Shown here in pieces: positions 49,948 to 58,080 of a DNA stretch of 64,000 nt. This stretch comes from VRUE01 sp963702705 (lineage in GTDB: Bacteria > Actinomycetota > Thermoleophilia > Solirubrobacterales > 70-9): contig CAVPDR010000002.1 of NCBI GenBank assembly GCA_963702705.1, forward strand, positions 1-64,000, read 5' to 3'. The notes beneath the pieces are model-generated. The model was given only the letters and a program-made list of their open reading frames with translations. It was not told the origin of the DNA and searched no databases. Both the position numbers and the translations under genes were made by a program. The stretch's first letter is position 1. Each line of letters starts with the position of its first letter.

Positions 49948-50691
49948 ATGGCCGTCTCCGAGCAGCAGGTCCGCCAGCGCGACTCGCGCCCGCGCAAGGC
50001 GCTGACGATCGGCGCCGTCTGCAAGATCCTGCAGAGCGAGTTCGACGACGTTTCGATCTCGAAGATTCGCTACCTCGAGGACCAGAAGCTGTTGACGCCG
50101 CGCCGCACCCAGGGGGGGTATCGTCTCTACAGCCAGTCCGACGTCGAACGGTTGCGCACGATCCTGCGCCTGCAGCGCGACGAGTTCCTGCCGCTACGGG
50201 TCATCCGCCAGGAGCTGGCGGCCGGGGGCGACATCGTCAGCTCCGCCGGCGGCTCGGACAAACGCCCCTCCGGCAGCGCTGTGCGGCGGGCGATCCTGGT
50301 CAATACGTCGCGCGCCTACCTGACCCTGGAGGAGGTGGTCGAGGAGACGGGGGCCCGCGAGGAGCTGATCGCCGAACTGGAGAACTTCGGCATCGTTCAG
50401 CCGGAGAAACGCGACGGCAAGACGGTCTACGACGAGACCGACCGCGAAGTCGTCCGCTCGGCCAACGAGCTCTCGCGGGTCGGCGTCGCGGCGCGTAACC
50501 TGCGCGTCTTCCGCTCCTCGGCCGATCGCGAGGCCAACCTGCTGGAAGCGCTGCTCGGGCCCTCGCTGCGCTCGCGCAATCCAGACCGCCGCAAGGAGGC
50601 GCTGGAGAGCCTGGAGAGCCTGGCGGCGACGGTCAGTCACCTCAAGCATCTGCTGCTGGTGCGGGATCTGCGCAGACTCGCAGGCGACTAG
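49948..50691 (+). CDS. MerR-family transcriptional regulator (FtsR-like)
   Basis: 247 residues. Winged HTH near residues 20-85 (LTIGAVCKILQSEF..VSISKIRYLEDQKLLTPRRTQGGYRLY), then a long C-terminal helical region rather than a small-molecule domain. Position after an FHA gene matches the mycobacterial/corynebacterial FtsR that activates ftsZ. The last base of its stop begins palindromic repeat copy C. Confidence 0.88.
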   Translation: MAVSEQQVRQRDSRPRKALTIGAVCKILQSEFDDVSISKIRYLEDQKLLTPRRTQGGYRLYSQSDVERLRTILRLQRDEFLPLRVIRQELAAGGDIVSSAGGSDKRPSGSAVRRAILVNTSRAYLTLEEVVEETGAREELIAELENFGIVQPEKRDGKTVYDETDREVVRSANELSRVGVAARNLRVFRSSADREANLLEALLGPSLRSRNPDRRKEALESLESLAATVSHLKHLLLVRDLRRLAGD

Positions 50692-50802
50692 GCCTGTCCC
50701 GGTAGGGGTTCCACTTAACTTTTTCGGTGCAACGAATGCCGCTGACGCCTCAAGCCCACCGACGAAAAAGTACAAGACGTTTCACCCCTACCGGGACAGG
50801 CC
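50691..50802. repeat. Palindromic repeat element, copy C
   Basis: Perfect 19-bp arms (50691-50709 and 50784-50802). Inner ACTTTTTCG (50718-50726) pairs with CGAAAAAGT (50763-50771), with the same unpaired TTCCACTTA and ACAAGACGTTTC blocks and the GCTGACGCC apex as copy B. The arm base differs from A and B but both arms change together. Confidence 0.85.
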
Positions 50803-50815
50803 CGGGAGCGTTGCG

Positions 50816-51262
50816 GTGCCACGGGTAACCCGGCGGCGCACTGTTGAAGCGCCGGTCGCGGCGGTTTGGGAGCTTGTCTCCGATCCGTACAGCCTGGCGC
50901 GCTGGTGGCCACGGACGATGCGGGTCGAGAGCGTCGAGGGCGAGGGGGCCGGCGGGCAGTGGACGAAGGTGCTTGGGACGGCCGAGGGCCGGGGGGTGCG
51001 GGCGGACTTTCGCTGCACCCGCTCGGAGGCCAGCGAGCGGTTTGGCTGGGAGCAGTTGATTCCAGGCACGCCTTTCGAGCGGCACCTGCGACGCTACGAA
51101 ATCGAGGTCAGCTTGAGCGGCGAGGACGACGGGACGGTAGTGACCCTGGCGGCCGCGCAGACCCTGCGCGGGCTCTCGCGGCTCGGTTCGCCGATGATGC
51201 GCCGCGGGCAGGGTGCGCTGCTCGACGAAGCGCTGGACGGCATTGAGCAGGCACTGACGTGA
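50816..51262 (+). CDS. SRPBCC (START-like) family protein
   Basis: 148 residues with a ligand-cavity fold: VEAPVAAVWELVSDPYSLARWWPRTMRVE at the N-terminus and a long C-terminal helix (RGQGALLDEALDGIEQAL). The family binds lipids or polyketides or acts as cyclase/dehydratase; the ligand is unknown. Coupled to the next oxidase gene by a 4-bp overlap (GTGA), hinting at a lipid-related pair. Confidence 0.85.
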   Translation: MPRVTRRRTVEAPVAAVWELVSDPYSLARWWPRTMRVESVEGEGAGGQWTKVLGTAEGRGVRADFRCTRSEASERFGWEQLIPGTPFERHLRRYEIEVSLSGEDDGTVVTLAAAQTLRGLSRLGSPMMRRGQGALLDEALDGIEQALT

Positions 51263-52884
51263 GCGCCCCCCGGCGTGACTCGAAGTGGTGGGGGTGGGGC
51301 GATCCGTCGGTCGCGCCGGAGCTCGACGAGGCCGCCCTGGCGACGCTGCGCGAGCGGATCGGCGAGCTGCGCCCCTCGCCGCGTGCGGCAGAGTTGAAGG
51401 AGTTCGAGCTGCCGGCGGCCGGGTCACTGCCGCCGGCCCTGATCGACGCGGTCGGCGAGGAGAACGTCTTCACCGGCGCCGAGGACCGAATTCGCCACGC
51501 GACCGGTTGCGGCTATCGCGACCTTGCGCTGTTGCGCTCCGGGCGGCTCGAGCAGGCGCCCGATGCCGTCCTGCTACCGGCCGACGCCGACGCGGTGAGG
51601 CGCGTGCTCGAGGTCTGTGCGGCGGTGGGCGTCGCGGTGGTCCCCTTCGGCGGTGGAACCAGCGTCGTCGGCGGTGTCGAGCCGCTGCGCGGCGAGCACG
51701 ACCGCCTGATCAGCCTCGACCTGACCCGGCTACAGGGGGTCGAGGTCGATGCCAGCTCGCTCACGGCCCGGCTCGGCGCCGGCCTGCGCGGACCGGAGGC
51801 CGAAGCCGGGCTGGCCAAGCACGGCCTCGTCCTCGGTCACTACCCGCAGTCGTTCGAGTACGCGACGATCGGCGGCTTTGCCGCGACCCGTTCCGCCGGC
51901 CAGGCCTCGAGCGGCTACGGCCGCTTCGACTCGCTTGTCAGCTCGATCCGCCTGATCGCCCCGGCGGGCGATCTGCGCACGCTGAAGACACCGCACACCG
52001 CCGCCGGCCCGGCCTTGCGCGAGGTCGTCGTCGGCTCTGAGGGCGTCCTCGGCGTGATTCCCGACGTCACGGTCCGTGTCCGGCCCGCTCCCCGACAGCG
52101 CCGCTACGAGGCCTGGATGGCGGAGGGCTTCGAGGCGGGTGCGGAGATCGTCCGTGCCCTTGCCCAGGGGCCCGGGTTGCCGGATGTGATTCGCGTCTCC
52201 GACGAGGAGGAGACCGAGATCTCACTTGCCCTCTCCGGCCCGCGCGGCATTAGGGCTGGCCTCTTCGACGGCTACCTCGGCCTGCGCCGCCGTCGCGGTG
52301 GCAGTCTGGTCATCGTCGGCTTCGAGGGGGATGAGGAGTCGGTGGCCCGTCGTCGCGCCCTCAGTGTGCGCGAGCTGCACCGTGGCGGTGCCGTTTATCT
52401 CGGTCAGTCGGCGGGTCGCTCCTGGGAGCACGGCCGCTATCAGGGCCCTTACCTGCGCGACACGTTGATGGAGATGGGGGCGATGGTGGAGACGCTGGAG
52501 ACCTCGCAGACCTGGTCCGGGCTCGGCGCGCTGCACGCCGCCGTGGCCGCCGCGATTCGCGATTCGCTCTCTTCCCAAGGCACGCCCGGCCTCGCCTTCT
52601 GCCACCTGTCACACGCCTACGCCGATGGCGCCTCGCTCTACTTCACCTTTGTCGCCCGTGCTCGCCAGGGCGCTGAGATAGAGCAGTGGCAAGAGGTGAA
52701 GCGGACGGCCTCGGAGGCGATCGTCGCCAGCGGCGGCACGATCACCCATCACCACGCCGTCGGCCGCGATCACGCCCCCTACATGGAGGCCGAGATCGGC
52801 CAGACCGGGCTCGACATGCTTCGCGCAGTGAAGGAGCGACTGGACCCGGCTGGGGTTATGAACCCCGGCAAGCTGCTCGGCTAG
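51259..52884 (+). CDS. FAD-binding oxidase, alkyl-DHAP synthase-like
   Basis: 541 residues, vanillyl-alcohol-oxidase/PCMH fold. N-terminal KWWGWGDPS is characteristic of alkyldihydroxyacetonephosphate synthase relatives. FAD-binding PFGGGTSVVGGVEP near residue 135 and TIGGFAATRSAGQASSGYGR near 215; the C-terminal end has THHHAVGRDHAPYMEAEIG, matching the His-rich active loop of that family. Could make ether lipids or be a glycolate/lactate-type oxidase; the first is favoured by motif. Confidence 0.85.
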   Translation: MSAPRRDSKWWGWGDPSVAPELDEAALATLRERIGELRPSPRAAELKEFELPAAGSLPPALIDAVGEENVFTGAEDRIRHATGCGYRDLALLRSGRLEQAPDAVLLPADADAVRRVLEVCAAVGVAVVPFGGGTSVVGGVEPLRGEHDRLISLDLTRLQGVEVDASSLTARLGAGLRGPEAEAGLAKHGLVLGHYPQSFEYATIGGFAATRSAGQASSGYGRFDSLVSSIRLIAPAGDLRTLKTPHTAAGPALREVVVGSEGVLGVIPDVTVRVRPAPRQRRYEAWMAEGFEAGAEIVRALAQGPGLPDVIRVSDEEETEISLALSGPRGIRAGLFDGYLGLRRRRGGSLVIVGFEGDEESVARRRALSVRELHRGGAVYLGQSAGRSWEHGRYQGPYLRDTLMEMGAMVETLETSQTWSGLGALHAAVAAAIRDSLSSQGTPGLAFCHLSHAYADGASLYFTFVARARQGAEIEQWQEVKRTASEAIVASGGTITHHHAVGRDHAPYMEAEIGQTGLDMLRAVKERLDPAGVMNPGKLLG

Positions 52885-52888
52885 CCGA

Positions 52889-53788
52889 CTACTTCTTGGC
52901 GGCGCCGACGAAGGGGCCGGTGATCTTGCCGCGCAGCACGTCGGTGCCGGTGTAGGCGGATTCGGATTTGGCCTGTCTTGCCTTGGCGATGGCGGCGTTG
53001 AGGGCGGCGTCGTTGGTGCGGGTGAGGTCGATCTCGTCGAAGGCACCGCGGGCGACGAGGACGAGCACCGCGGTCGGGATCTGAAAGCGGGCCGCCAGGT
53101 CCCCGGAATCGGTGACCTTGGCGGTGCCGACGGGGACCATCGCGTTGCCCGAGTGCGAGAGCCAGACCGCGTAGGACTCGCCCGACTTCGAGGGTTCGAG
53201 GCCTTCCGCCGTCACCTGCAGCAGGACCTTCTTCTTGAAGCGGCCAAAGAGGGCGGTGCCGCTGGCGTCGCCGCCGTCGACCGGCGAGAGCACGGCTTGG
53301 GTCAGGTTCGGGTTTTCGGAAGCCGCGGGCGCGGCGCCGTTGCCTTCGCTGGAGGCCGTGGTGTCGCTTGAGCTCGAGCTGCTGCCACCGCCGCTGGCGA
53401 TCAGGACGATGGCGAACGCCACGAGGACGAGCGCTCCCGCACCGAGCCCTATCCGTGCGCCGCGGTCCTTGGGCAGCTTGAGGCGCGGCAGCTTGGGCGG
53501 TCGTTTGGCGGGCGTGGGCGCTGCAGCAGGGATGGATGCGGGCGTTTCAGGGACCGGAGGGGTGGCGGGCTGGGGCGCCGGCTCTGGAGCGGGAGGCGGG
53601 GGAGGGGCGGGCGCCGGTTCCTCGGCGGCGGGCGCGTCGGGCTTAGCGGCCTCCGCCAGCGCCTCGTTGACCCGCTGCCGCACTTCCTCGACGCTGATCC
53701 CCATCAGCGCGGCGATGTCGTCGTAGCCCTCTTCACCGCGCTGTGAGAGCAGCCTCAACATCGCCTTCTGGTCGTCGGTCAGCGCCAC
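52889..53788 (-). CDS. Single-pass membrane protein: HTH, Pro-rich linker, RskA-like extracellular domain
   Basis: 299 residues. Residues 1-45 (LTDDQKAMLRLLSQRGEEGYDDIAALMGISVEEVRQRV) look like a sigma-region-4 type helix-turn-helix. A Pro/Ala/Glu linker, a basic patch and one membrane segment (GAGALVLVAFAIVLIAS) follow, then a Ser-rich stretch and an extracellular beta domain (GRFKKKVLLQVTAEGLEPSKSGESYAVWL) resembling the RskA anti-sigma C-terminus. GTG start 8 nt after TAGGCT (53797-53802). The HTH could bind DNA or another protein. Confidence 0.8.
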   Translation of the reverse strand: MALTDDQKAMLRLLSQRGEEGYDDIAALMGISVEEVRQRVNEALAEAAKPDAPAAEEPAPAPPPPPAPEPAPQPATPPVPETPASIPAAAPTPAKRPPKLPRLKLPKDRGARIGLGAGALVLVAFAIVLIASGGGSSSSSSDTTASSEGNGAAPAASENPNLTQAVLSPVDGGDASGTALFGRFKKKVLLQVTAEGLEPSKSGESYAVWLSHSGNAMVPVGTAKVTDSGDLAARFQIPTAVLVLVARGAFDEIDLTRTNDAALNAAIAKARQAKSESAYTGTDVLRGKITGPFVGAAKK

Positions 53789-53911
53789 GGATCGGAAGCC
53801 TATGTCAGCCGTCCCCGGAAGGGGCGTGTCTGAGGTTAAGCCCGCTCGGCATGCGTGGGGCGAAGCCGCCGCCGGTCACCCACATCAAAATGGGCGCTCG
53901 AAGCTTTGCGT

Positions 53912-54331
53912 CTATCTGGCGGTCAACATCGCGATGCGATCGATTGGGCCTTTGATGTCGGTTGGATCGCAGAAGCGTCCGGCGGAGCCGCGGCGATCGC
54001 AGTAGTCGATCACTTCGCTGGCGAATAGCCACGCATATTCGTTGTCCTTTGACCGGTAGACGTCTCGTGCTGGCCGATGGTTACAACGTCGCAGCTGGTT
54101 CTCCGACCTTGCCGTATAGAGGCAGTAAAGAGCAACGAACCGTTCCCCGGAGCGGGCCGTCGCAAGGGGAAACGTATCCTTGCCTTTCGCTTGTTCCTGT
54201 TCGAAATCGTCTTCGAGCTTTTCGAATGGAGACCGTCCGTCGCGGTTGTAGCGCTCGAAGGCCTTAGCGCTCCCGAACACAACCACGGCGAGAAGAATTG
54301 CCCCAAGCCCCACCAGGATTGCTCTCCGCAT
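53912..54331 (-). CDS. Small secreted/membrane protein, unknown function
   Basis: 139 residues. N-terminal membrane segment AILVGLGAILLAVVVFGSA, then a hydrophilic domain with four Cys (LYCLYTA, RRCNHRP, DYCDRRG, RFCDPTD). No family recognised. The start ATG 54331 is supported by TACTCT 6 nt upstream on the minus strand (54338-54343). Codon use looks less GC-rich than its neighbours, which could mean recent acquisition. Confidence 0.75.
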   Translation of the reverse strand: MRRAILVGLGAILLAVVVFGSAKAFERYNRDGRSPFEKLEDDFEQEQAKGKDTFPLATARSGERFVALYCLYTARSENQLRRCNHRPARDVYRSKDNEYAWLFASEVIDYCDRRGSAGRFCDPTDIKGPIDRIAMLTAR

Positions 54332-54502
54332 GCGACCAGAGTACCCACGCCTTACTGAGGGGAAACGGCCGGGTTCGCGGGCTTTTCGGGTCGCGTTTGC
54401 CAGCGTCAGCCCTCGATCGCGCCAGGGCCGGCGGGGTGACGGCAGGGCATCGCTCGCTCGCATCGGACTACCGACGGTCCCGGCGATAGTGTCTCCGGCG
54501 CG

Positions 54503-54910
54503 ATGGCCGACGATCCGCGCGGACTGCTCTCACACTTCGATGCGCTGCTCGGGACCGAGTGGCTCGACGACGACCCCGACCACGCCCGCGTACGCGTCGC
54601 GATGCGCGACGAGCTGCGCCAGCCGGTCGGGCTCCTGCACGGCGGCGTTATGTCGAGCCTGGTCGAGAGCGTCTGCTCGCGGGCGACGGCACTGGCGGTG
54701 ATGGGCGACGGGATGATGGCGATGGGGCAATCGATCAGCGTCAACTTCATTCGTCCAGTTACTGAGGGTCACGCCGAAGTGCACGCCAAGGCCCGCCACC
54801 GCGGCCGCACCACCTGGGTCTGGGACGCCGAAGTCCGCGACGCGAACGAAAAGCTTTGTGCGCTCGCCCAGATGACGATCGCGGTCAGGCCGATCCCAAA
54901 GTCGGACTAA
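54503..54910 (+). CDS. PaaI-type hotdog-fold thioesterase
   Basis: 135 residues, single hotdog domain. LLHGGVMSSLVESVCSRATAL has the family HGG motif and catalytic acid region; GQSISVNFIRPVTEGHAEVHAKARHRGRTTWVWDAEVRD follows. Hydrolyses acyl-CoA thioesters such as phenylacetyl- or hydroxybenzoyl-CoA; the substrate is not readable. Overlaps the convergent nadE by 4 bp. Confidence 0.88.
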   Translation: MADDPRGLLSHFDALLGTEWLDDDPDHARVRVAMRDELRQPVGLLHGGVMSSLVESVCSRATALAVMGDGMMAMGQSISVNFIRPVTEGHAEVHAKARHRGRTTWVWDAEVRDANEKLCALAQMTIAVRPIPKSD

Positions 54911-56577
54911 CCGCCGAAGCGGTTGGTTATCGGCAGTCGCCGATCCCGACCGAAGGCCTTCGGAGTGATCCTGATCCCCGGCGCCGCCTGCCGCCGCTTG
55001 TACTCGGAGCGGTCGACCATCCGCACGACCTCGTCGACGACATCGGCGGGGAGGCCGGCGGCGATCATCTCCTCGCGGCCCCGATCGCGCTCGACGTATG
55101 CCTCGAGAATCCGATCGAGCAGCTCGTAGGGCGGCAACGAGTCGCTGTCGAGCTGGTCGGGCCGCAGCTCGGCCGAAGGCTCGCGTTCGATCACGGAGGC
55201 CGGAACCAGCTCCCGCCCGGCGCTCCGGTTGCGGTGGCGAGTCAGCTCGTAGACCAGCGTCTTCGGTACGTCCTTGATCGCCGCGAAGCCGCCCGCCATG
55301 TCGCCGTAGAGGGTCGCGTAGCCGACCGACACCTCGCTCTTGTTGCCGGTGGTGAGGACCAGCCAGCCGTGCTTGTTTGAGAGCGCCATCATCATGTTGC
55401 CCCTGATCCGGGCCTGGATGTTCTCCGCCGCAAGGTCGGGCTCGGAGGGGCGGGTCGGGTCGCGCGGCAGCGGCTCCTCCGCGGTCTCCCCCTCGCCACC
55501 GGTGCCGAAGGCCGGCCCGAGTGCCGTCGCGTACTCGGCCATCGCCGCCTCGATCGGGATCTCGATCAGCTCGACACCGAGGTTTGCGGCGATATTCCGC
55601 GCGTCCTGCTGTGTTTCAACGCTGGAATGTGGCGAGGGCATGACCACGCAGCTGACGTGCTCGGGACCGAGGGCGTCGACGGCGAGCAGGGCGACGAGGG
55701 CGGAATCGATCCCGCCGGAGAGAGCGACGCCGACGTGGCGGAAGCCGTTCTTGCCGACGTAGTCGCGCAGGCCGAGGGTCAGCGCCGCGTAGACCTCGGC
55801 CAGGTCGGGCAGCGGCTCGGCGAGCGGGCCGGGCGCGGGGGAGGGGACCTCGCAGACCAACAGCTCCTCCTCGAACTGGGCCGCGCGAGCGATCACCTTC
55901 CCGGCCGGATCGACGATGAAGCTGTGGCCGTCGAAGACGAGCTCGTCCTGGCCGCCGACGAGGTTGCAGAAGGCGAAGTGGGCGCCGTAGGCCCTGGCGC
56001 GCTCGGCCAGCATCGTTTCGCGCTCGCGTCCCTTGCCGCGATGATATGGCGAGCCCGACGGGTTGGCGATCAGGCCGGCGCCGGCCTCGGCCTCGCTCGA
56101 CGCCGGCGGCCCCGGCGCCCAGACGTCCTCGCAGACGGTCAGCCCGACCTGTTGCCCGGCGACCGCGACCGTGGCCGGCTCCGCGCCCGGGATGAAGTAG
56201 CGCTGCTCGTCGAAGACGGAGTAGTTGGGCAGGCGGTTCTTGCGGTAGACGGTCTCGACGCCACCGTCCGCCAGCACGGCAAGGGAGTTGTGGGCGCAAC
56301 GGCCCTCGCTGTCGGTGGCGGCCGGCTCGGCGAAGCCGACCAAGGCGACGATCCCCTCAACTCCACGCGCCAGCTCCTCGACCGCGCGCCGGTTGGCCTC
56401 GACGAAGTGCCGCTTCAGGTAAAGGTCCTCGGCCGGGTAGCCGGGAACGCAGAGCTCGGGGAAGACGACCAGCTCGGCGCCCTCGCCGCGGGCGCGCCCG
56501 ATCCACGCGGCGATCTTCGCCGCGTTGCGGTCGATGTCGCCGACGGTCGGATCGATCTGGGCCAGGGCTACGCGCAA
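54907..56577 (-). CDS. nadE: Glutamine-dependent NAD+ synthetase
   Basis: 556 residues, two domains. Nitrilase-type glutaminase (residues 1-260): Glu in VVFPELCVPGYP, Lys in YRKNRLPNY, Cys in GLTVCEDVW. NAD synthase (about 270-556): ALSGGIDSALVALL P-loop-like ATP site, IQARIRGNMMMALSN, TTGNKSEVSVGYATLYGDMAGGFA. Start codon TTG with GAGG 8 nt upstream. The last step of NAD synthesis. Confidence 0.94.
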   Translation of the reverse strand: MRVALAQIDPTVGDIDRNAAKIAAWIGRARGEGAELVVFPELCVPGYPAEDLYLKRHFVEANRRAVEELARGVEGIVALVGFAEPAATDSEGRCAHNSLAVLADGGVETVYRKNRLPNYSVFDEQRYFIPGAEPATVAVAGQQVGLTVCEDVWAPGPPASSEAEAGAGLIANPSGSPYHRGKGRERETMLAERARAYGAHFAFCNLVGGQDELVFDGHSFIVDPAGKVIARAAQFEEELLVCEVPSPAPGPLAEPLPDLAEVYAALTLGLRDYVGKNGFRHVGVALSGGIDSALVALLAVDALGPEHVSCVVMPSPHSSVETQQDARNIAANLGVELIEIPIEAAMAEYATALGPAFGTGGEGETAEEPLPRDPTRPSEPDLAAENIQARIRGNMMMALSNKHGWLVLTTGNKSEVSVGYATLYGDMAGGFAAIKDVPKTLVYELTRHRNRSAGRELVPASVIEREPSAELRPDQLDSDSLPPYELLDRILEAYVERDRGREEMIAAGLPADVVDEVVRMVDRSEYKRRQAAPGIRITPKAFGRDRRLPITNRFGG

Positions 56578-56709
56578 GCGGGGTTCCTCGGGGCGGTCAC
56601 GGCTGAAGTATCGCCGCCCGGGCTGACTTCGTACTTGGTCGTCCTATGCGGGGGCAAAACGCGAACTCGCCGGGCAAGGCCGGCCCCGACGGCCTGTAGA
56701 TTGCGGCCC

Positions 56710-58080
56710 GTGCGGGCGCGCTGGCGGTTTATCGGGGCATCGCTGGCGGCCGTTGCTGCCCTCGCCGTCGTTCCCGGCTCGGCGATGGCCGGCGACCAGT
56801 GGGTCTTCCGCGCGCCCGCGGCGCGGCCGACCGACCATCCCGATCCCAACCGCAACGCCTACACGGTTCCCGAGGCGCCGCGGTCGCCCGCCTGCACGCG
56901 CCACTTCTGCGTCCACTGGGTGGTCGAGGGCATCGACGCCCCGAACCCCGCCGACGGCGACGGCGACGGCGTGCCCGACTACGTCGATCGTGTGCAGGCG
57001 GTGGCCGAACACGTCTACTCGGTCGAGAACGGCAAGCTCGGCTGGCGCGACCCGAAGTGCGACGGCCACAAGGGCGGCGGCAACTGCAAGACCGACATCT
57101 ACCTCGATGAGATCGGCGGCGCCCTGTTCGGCTACGCGGCGCCCGACCGCGGTCAGGCGAGCAAGGCGCACCGGCTGCCCCGCCACCTGCACGGCTATCT
57201 CGTCCTCGACAACGACTACTCGCCGAGCGAGTTTCCCGGCACGACCTCCGAGCATGACCTCGAGGTCACGGTCGCCCACGAGTACGACCACATCCTTCAG
57301 TTCGGCTACGACGCCTACCAGGACGCCTGGTTCGCCGAGTCGACCGCGGTCTGGATGGAGGACGAGGTCTACAACGGGATCAACGACTACCTGCGCTACG
57401 TGCGGCGCTGGGTCAAGCGCTACGACACGCCGCTGACCGCGAACTCGATCAAGGAGTACGGCACCGCGGTCTGGAACAAGTGGCTGGCGCGCCGCTACGG
57501 CCGCACGATCCTGCGCCACGCCTGGTCCCGCGCCGTCCACACGCGGCCGGGCGGATTCTCCGTCGCCGCCTACAACTCGGCGATCGAAGCTGCTGGCGGC
57601 TCGGATTTCAGTCGCGACTTCGCGCGCTTCGCGCGCGACCTGCCCGAGTGGCGCACCGACGCCGTCTTCCGCGAAGGCGATTCCTACCCGGACGTCTCGC
57701 GACAGGGATCCCTGCCGCTCAACGGCCGAGTGCTCGACCGCAGCCTCAACCACACCACCTTCCAGCTGCTGCGGGTTCGCCCAAGCTCGGGCAGGTCGCT
57801 GGTCGTCCACGTCACTGCGCCCAGCGGCTACGCGGCGGGCCTGGCCTTGGTTGGGCGGATCGGCAGCGAGCGCCACGGCCACGCGATCAGCGCCCTCACC
57901 TACAAGGCTCGCGGCGGCCGGATGACGGTGCGCATCGCCCGCCCCGGTCGCTTCAGCCGCCTCACCGCGGTCCTGGTCAACGCCGACACCAGCGCCTCAG
58001 GCTTCAGCGCCCGGCGCCTCGACTGGGCCTACTTGACCGAAAGCGCGCCGTTCCGCGTCTGGGCGCGGCTCGTGCGCTGA
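56710..58080 (+). CDS. Secreted zinc metalloprotease-like protein
   Basis: 456 residues. Signal peptide FIGASLAAVAALAVVPGSAMA. A calcium-type loop DGDGDGVPDYVD near residue 80 and the zinc motif VAHEYDHILQFGY (HExxH) near 195, followed by FAESTAVWMEDEVY, where a third ligand Glu is expected. C-terminal beta domain. This layout is seen in MXAN_6640-type putative metalloproteases. GTG start 7 nt after TAGATT (56697-56702). Its 3' end overlaps the convergent acyltransferase by 52 bp. Confidence 0.87.
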   Translation: MRARWRFIGASLAAVAALAVVPGSAMAGDQWVFRAPAARPTDHPDPNRNAYTVPEAPRSPACTRHFCVHWVVEGIDAPNPADGDGDGVPDYVDRVQAVAEHVYSVENGKLGWRDPKCDGHKGGGNCKTDIYLDEIGGALFGYAAPDRGQASKAHRLPRHLHGYLVLDNDYSPSEFPGTTSEHDLEVTVAHEYDHILQFGYDAYQDAWFAESTAVWMEDEVYNGINDYLRYVRRWVKRYDTPLTANSIKEYGTAVWNKWLARRYGRTILRHAWSRAVHTRPGGFSVAAYNSAIEAAGGSDFSRDFARFARDLPEWRTDAVFREGDSYPDVSRQGSLPLNGRVLDRSLNHTTFQLLRVRPSSGRSLVVHVTAPSGYAAGLALVGRIGSERHGHAISALTYKARGGRMTVRIARPGRFSRLTAVLVNADTSASGFSARRLDWAYLTESAPFRVWARLVR

